From Desulfobacula sp. (GTDB lineage Bacteria > Desulfobacterota > Desulfobacteria > Desulfobacterales > Desulfobacteraceae): a stretch of DNA of 5,475 bases. The translations under genes were made by a program, and so were the position numbers. The DNA is taken from assembly GCA_023144585.1 (NCBI GenBank), contig JAGLFI010000088.1, forward strand, positions 1 to 5,475, written 5' to 3'. The notes under the pieces are model-generated. The model was given only the letters and a program-made list of their open reading frames with translations, had not been told where the DNA came from and made no database searches. Every line of letters begins with the position of its first letter. The first letter of the stretch is position 1. This document shows positions 4,301-5,475 of this stretch, piece by piece.

Positions 4301-5475
4301 ATGAACAACATTACTGAAGAAAACAAAAATCAAAAAATGGATACTGAAACATTAGAGAAAGAAGAGGTGACTTCGGAGAAAGAAGAAGTTACTCCAGAGA
4401 AAGAAGAGGTTACTTCCGAGAAAGAAGAAGATGCTCTACCTGAAATCACAGGTGAAGAAACAATGGACGAACTCTTGTATATCTATGAGTCCAGCCTTAA
4501 GAAATTTGAAGAGGGGCAGGTGGTAACCGGAACAGTCATATCTGTCGCCAGGGATATGGTTCTTGTAGATGTTGGATATAAGTCCGAAGGGCAGATCTCT
4601 ATTCGGGAATTCATTGATGAAGAAGGTAATGTCAATGTCAATGTCAATGATGAATTTGAGGTAATGATTGAAGTATGGGATGAAGAAGAAGAGACGGTTC
4701 TTCTGTCCCGTGAAAAAGCCAAAAAAGTTAAGGTTTGGGATGCTATTAAAGACGTTTACGATGCAGATGGAACCACTGAGGGTGTCATTACCAGTCGGGT
4801 AAAAGGCGGTTTTTCCGTCGATGTTGGATTGCTGGCCTTCCTTCCCGGATCACAGGCTGACCTTCGACCCATCCGCAACATGGATGAAATGGTTAACCAG
4901 ACCTATACATTCAAAATTCTTAAATATAACAAAAAGAGAAACAATATTGTTCTTTCAAGACGAGTACTTCTTGAAGCAGAACGAGATAAACTCAGGAGCA
5001 GTACCCTTGAGGCCATTGAAGATGGCAAGATCATGGAAGGTATTGTTAAAAACATCACTGAATATGGTGTGTTTGTTGATTTGGGCGGTGTAGACGGCCT
5101 TCTTCATATTACCGATATCTCATGGGGCAGGGTCAAACATCCTTCAGAGCTCTTTACCATAGGAGACAAAATCAATGTTAAGATTCTTTCTTTTGATCTT
5201 GAAAAAGAGAGAGTATCTCTTGGCATGAAACAATTGACTCCGGATCCCTGGACGACTGCAATTGATAAATACCCGGTTGACTCAAAAATAATGGGTAAGG
5301 TGGTCAGCCTGACGGATTACGGTGCATTCATTGAGCTTGAAGAGGGTGTTGAAGGACTCATTCACGTGTCTGAAATGTCCTGGACAAGAAAAATCCGTCA
5401 TCCATCCCAGATGGTAACGGTTGGTGAGGAAATTGAAGCGGTTGTACTTGACCTGAAACCGGATAACAGAAGAAT
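4301..5475 (+). CDS. rpsA: 30S ribosomal protein S1 (partial, 3' end outside window)
   Basis: The frame is open from ATG 4301 to the window edge: 391 complete codons plus two bases, so the C-terminus is missing. S1 binds mRNA and helps load it on the 30S subunit. After a repeat-containing acidic N-terminus (1-54), a helix TMDELLYIYESSLKKFEEG (54-72) aligns with the E. coli S1 segment that docks on protein S2. OB-fold S1 domains follow: domain 1 about 73-139 (VVTGTVISVARDMVLVDVG), domain 2 about 158-223 (TEGVITSRVKGGFSVDVG), domain 3 about 243-312 (MEGIVKNITEYGVFVDLGG...GLLHITDISW) and domain 4 from about 329, cut at 391 (MGKVVSLTDYGAFIEL...GLIHVSEMSW). Domains 1-2 are divergent and 3-4 canonical, as in known S1 proteins where the first two bind the ribosome. 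E. coli S1 has 557 residues and six domains, so roughly a third is probably missing. It follows cmk by 108 bp. Confidence 0.97.
   Translation, partial: MNNITEENKNQKMDTETLEKEEVTSEKEEVTPEKEEVTSEKEEDALPEITGEETMDELLYIYESSLKKFEEGQVVTGTVISVARDMVLVDVGYKSEGQISIREFIDEEGNVNVNVNDEFEVMIEVWDEEEETVLLSREKAKKVKVWDAIKDVYDADGTTEGVITSRVKGGFSVDVGLLAFLPGSQADLRPIRNMDEMVNQTYTFKILKYNKKRNNIVLSRRVLLEAERDKLRSSTLEAIEDGKIMEGIVKNITEYGVFVDLGGVDGLLHITDISWGRVKHPSELFTIGDKINVKILSFDLEKERVSLGMKQLTPDPWTTAIDKYPVDSKIMGKVVSLTDYGAFIELEEGVEGLIHVSEMSWTRKIRHPSQMVTVGEEIEAVVLDLKPDNRR
4355..4429 (+). repeat. 21-bp tandem repeat encoding acidic EKEEVT(S/P) units in S1
   Basis: Three full 21-bp units (4355-4375, 4376-4396, 4397-4417) encode EKEEVTS, EKEEVTP and EKEEVTS; a fourth partial unit (from 4418) encodes EKEE before diverging. 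Third codon positions differ slightly between units (GAG/GAA, GTG/GTT), so the array is not brand new. The segment is strongly charged and probably disordered. Confidence 0.9.
4628..4651 (+). repeat. 6-bp microsatellite-like repeat in S1 domain 1
   Basis: AATGTC occurs three times in a row (4628-4645), followed by AATGAT. It encodes N-V-N-V-N-V-N-D in a loop of the first S1 domain, just before the DEFEVMIEV strand. Changes in copy number would keep the reading frame. Confidence 0.75.

Noticed and set aside
4821..5093. Plus-strand 90-codon open frame
   Set aside because: It is out of frame within rpsA, whose frame encodes clear S1 domains throughout.

Overview
The window looks like chromosome from an AT-rich Desulfobacterota (former Deltaproteobacteria) genome, most likely Desulfobacteraceae-like. 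This is inferred from the gene set hisC-cmk-rpsA, the style of the RNase HI and DUF1343 proteins, and moderate to low GC with clear AGGAGG or AAGGA ribosome binding sites. There is no rRNA and no taxonomic marker search was possible, so the assignment is tentative. No tRNA, CRISPR array, insertion sequence or phage gene was seen.

Layout: (1) 1-154 is an AT-rich leader with a perfect 13-bp tandem repeat and a TTGACA promoter element. It precedes a small two-helix membrane protein (155-421) whose hydrophobic half resembles the magnetosome protein MamI, although no magnetosome gene is nearby. (2) A hairpin at 441-470 can end transcription from both sides; its arm lies inside the last codons of the convergent RNase H gene. 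(3) On the minus strand, a DUF1343/NamZ-family gene (1136-2311) and an RNase HI gene (454-1143) overlap by 8 bp and form an operon. (4) An intergenic region of 111 bp (2312-2422) holds what look like overlapping divergent promoters. (5) On the plus strand, hisC (2423-3514) and cmk (3524-4192) are 9 bp apart, followed after 108 bp by rpsA (4301 to the window edge, incomplete).

Functions: hisC makes histidinol phosphate, cmk recycles CMP/dCMP, and rpsA encodes the mRNA-binding ribosomal protein S1. cmk next to rpsA is a widely conserved bacterial arrangement. The minus-strand pair combines a probable peptidoglycan-sugar hydrolase with an enzyme that removes RNA from RNA/DNA hybrids; no functional link is evident beyond co-transcription.

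Most of the window is ordinary housekeeping DNA. The points most worth following are the MamI-like small protein, the uncharacterised N-terminal domain and Lys-Lys-Pro linker of the RNase HI, the acidic 7-residue repeats at the start of S1, and a NamZ-family protein with no visible export signal and a PQHG motif.
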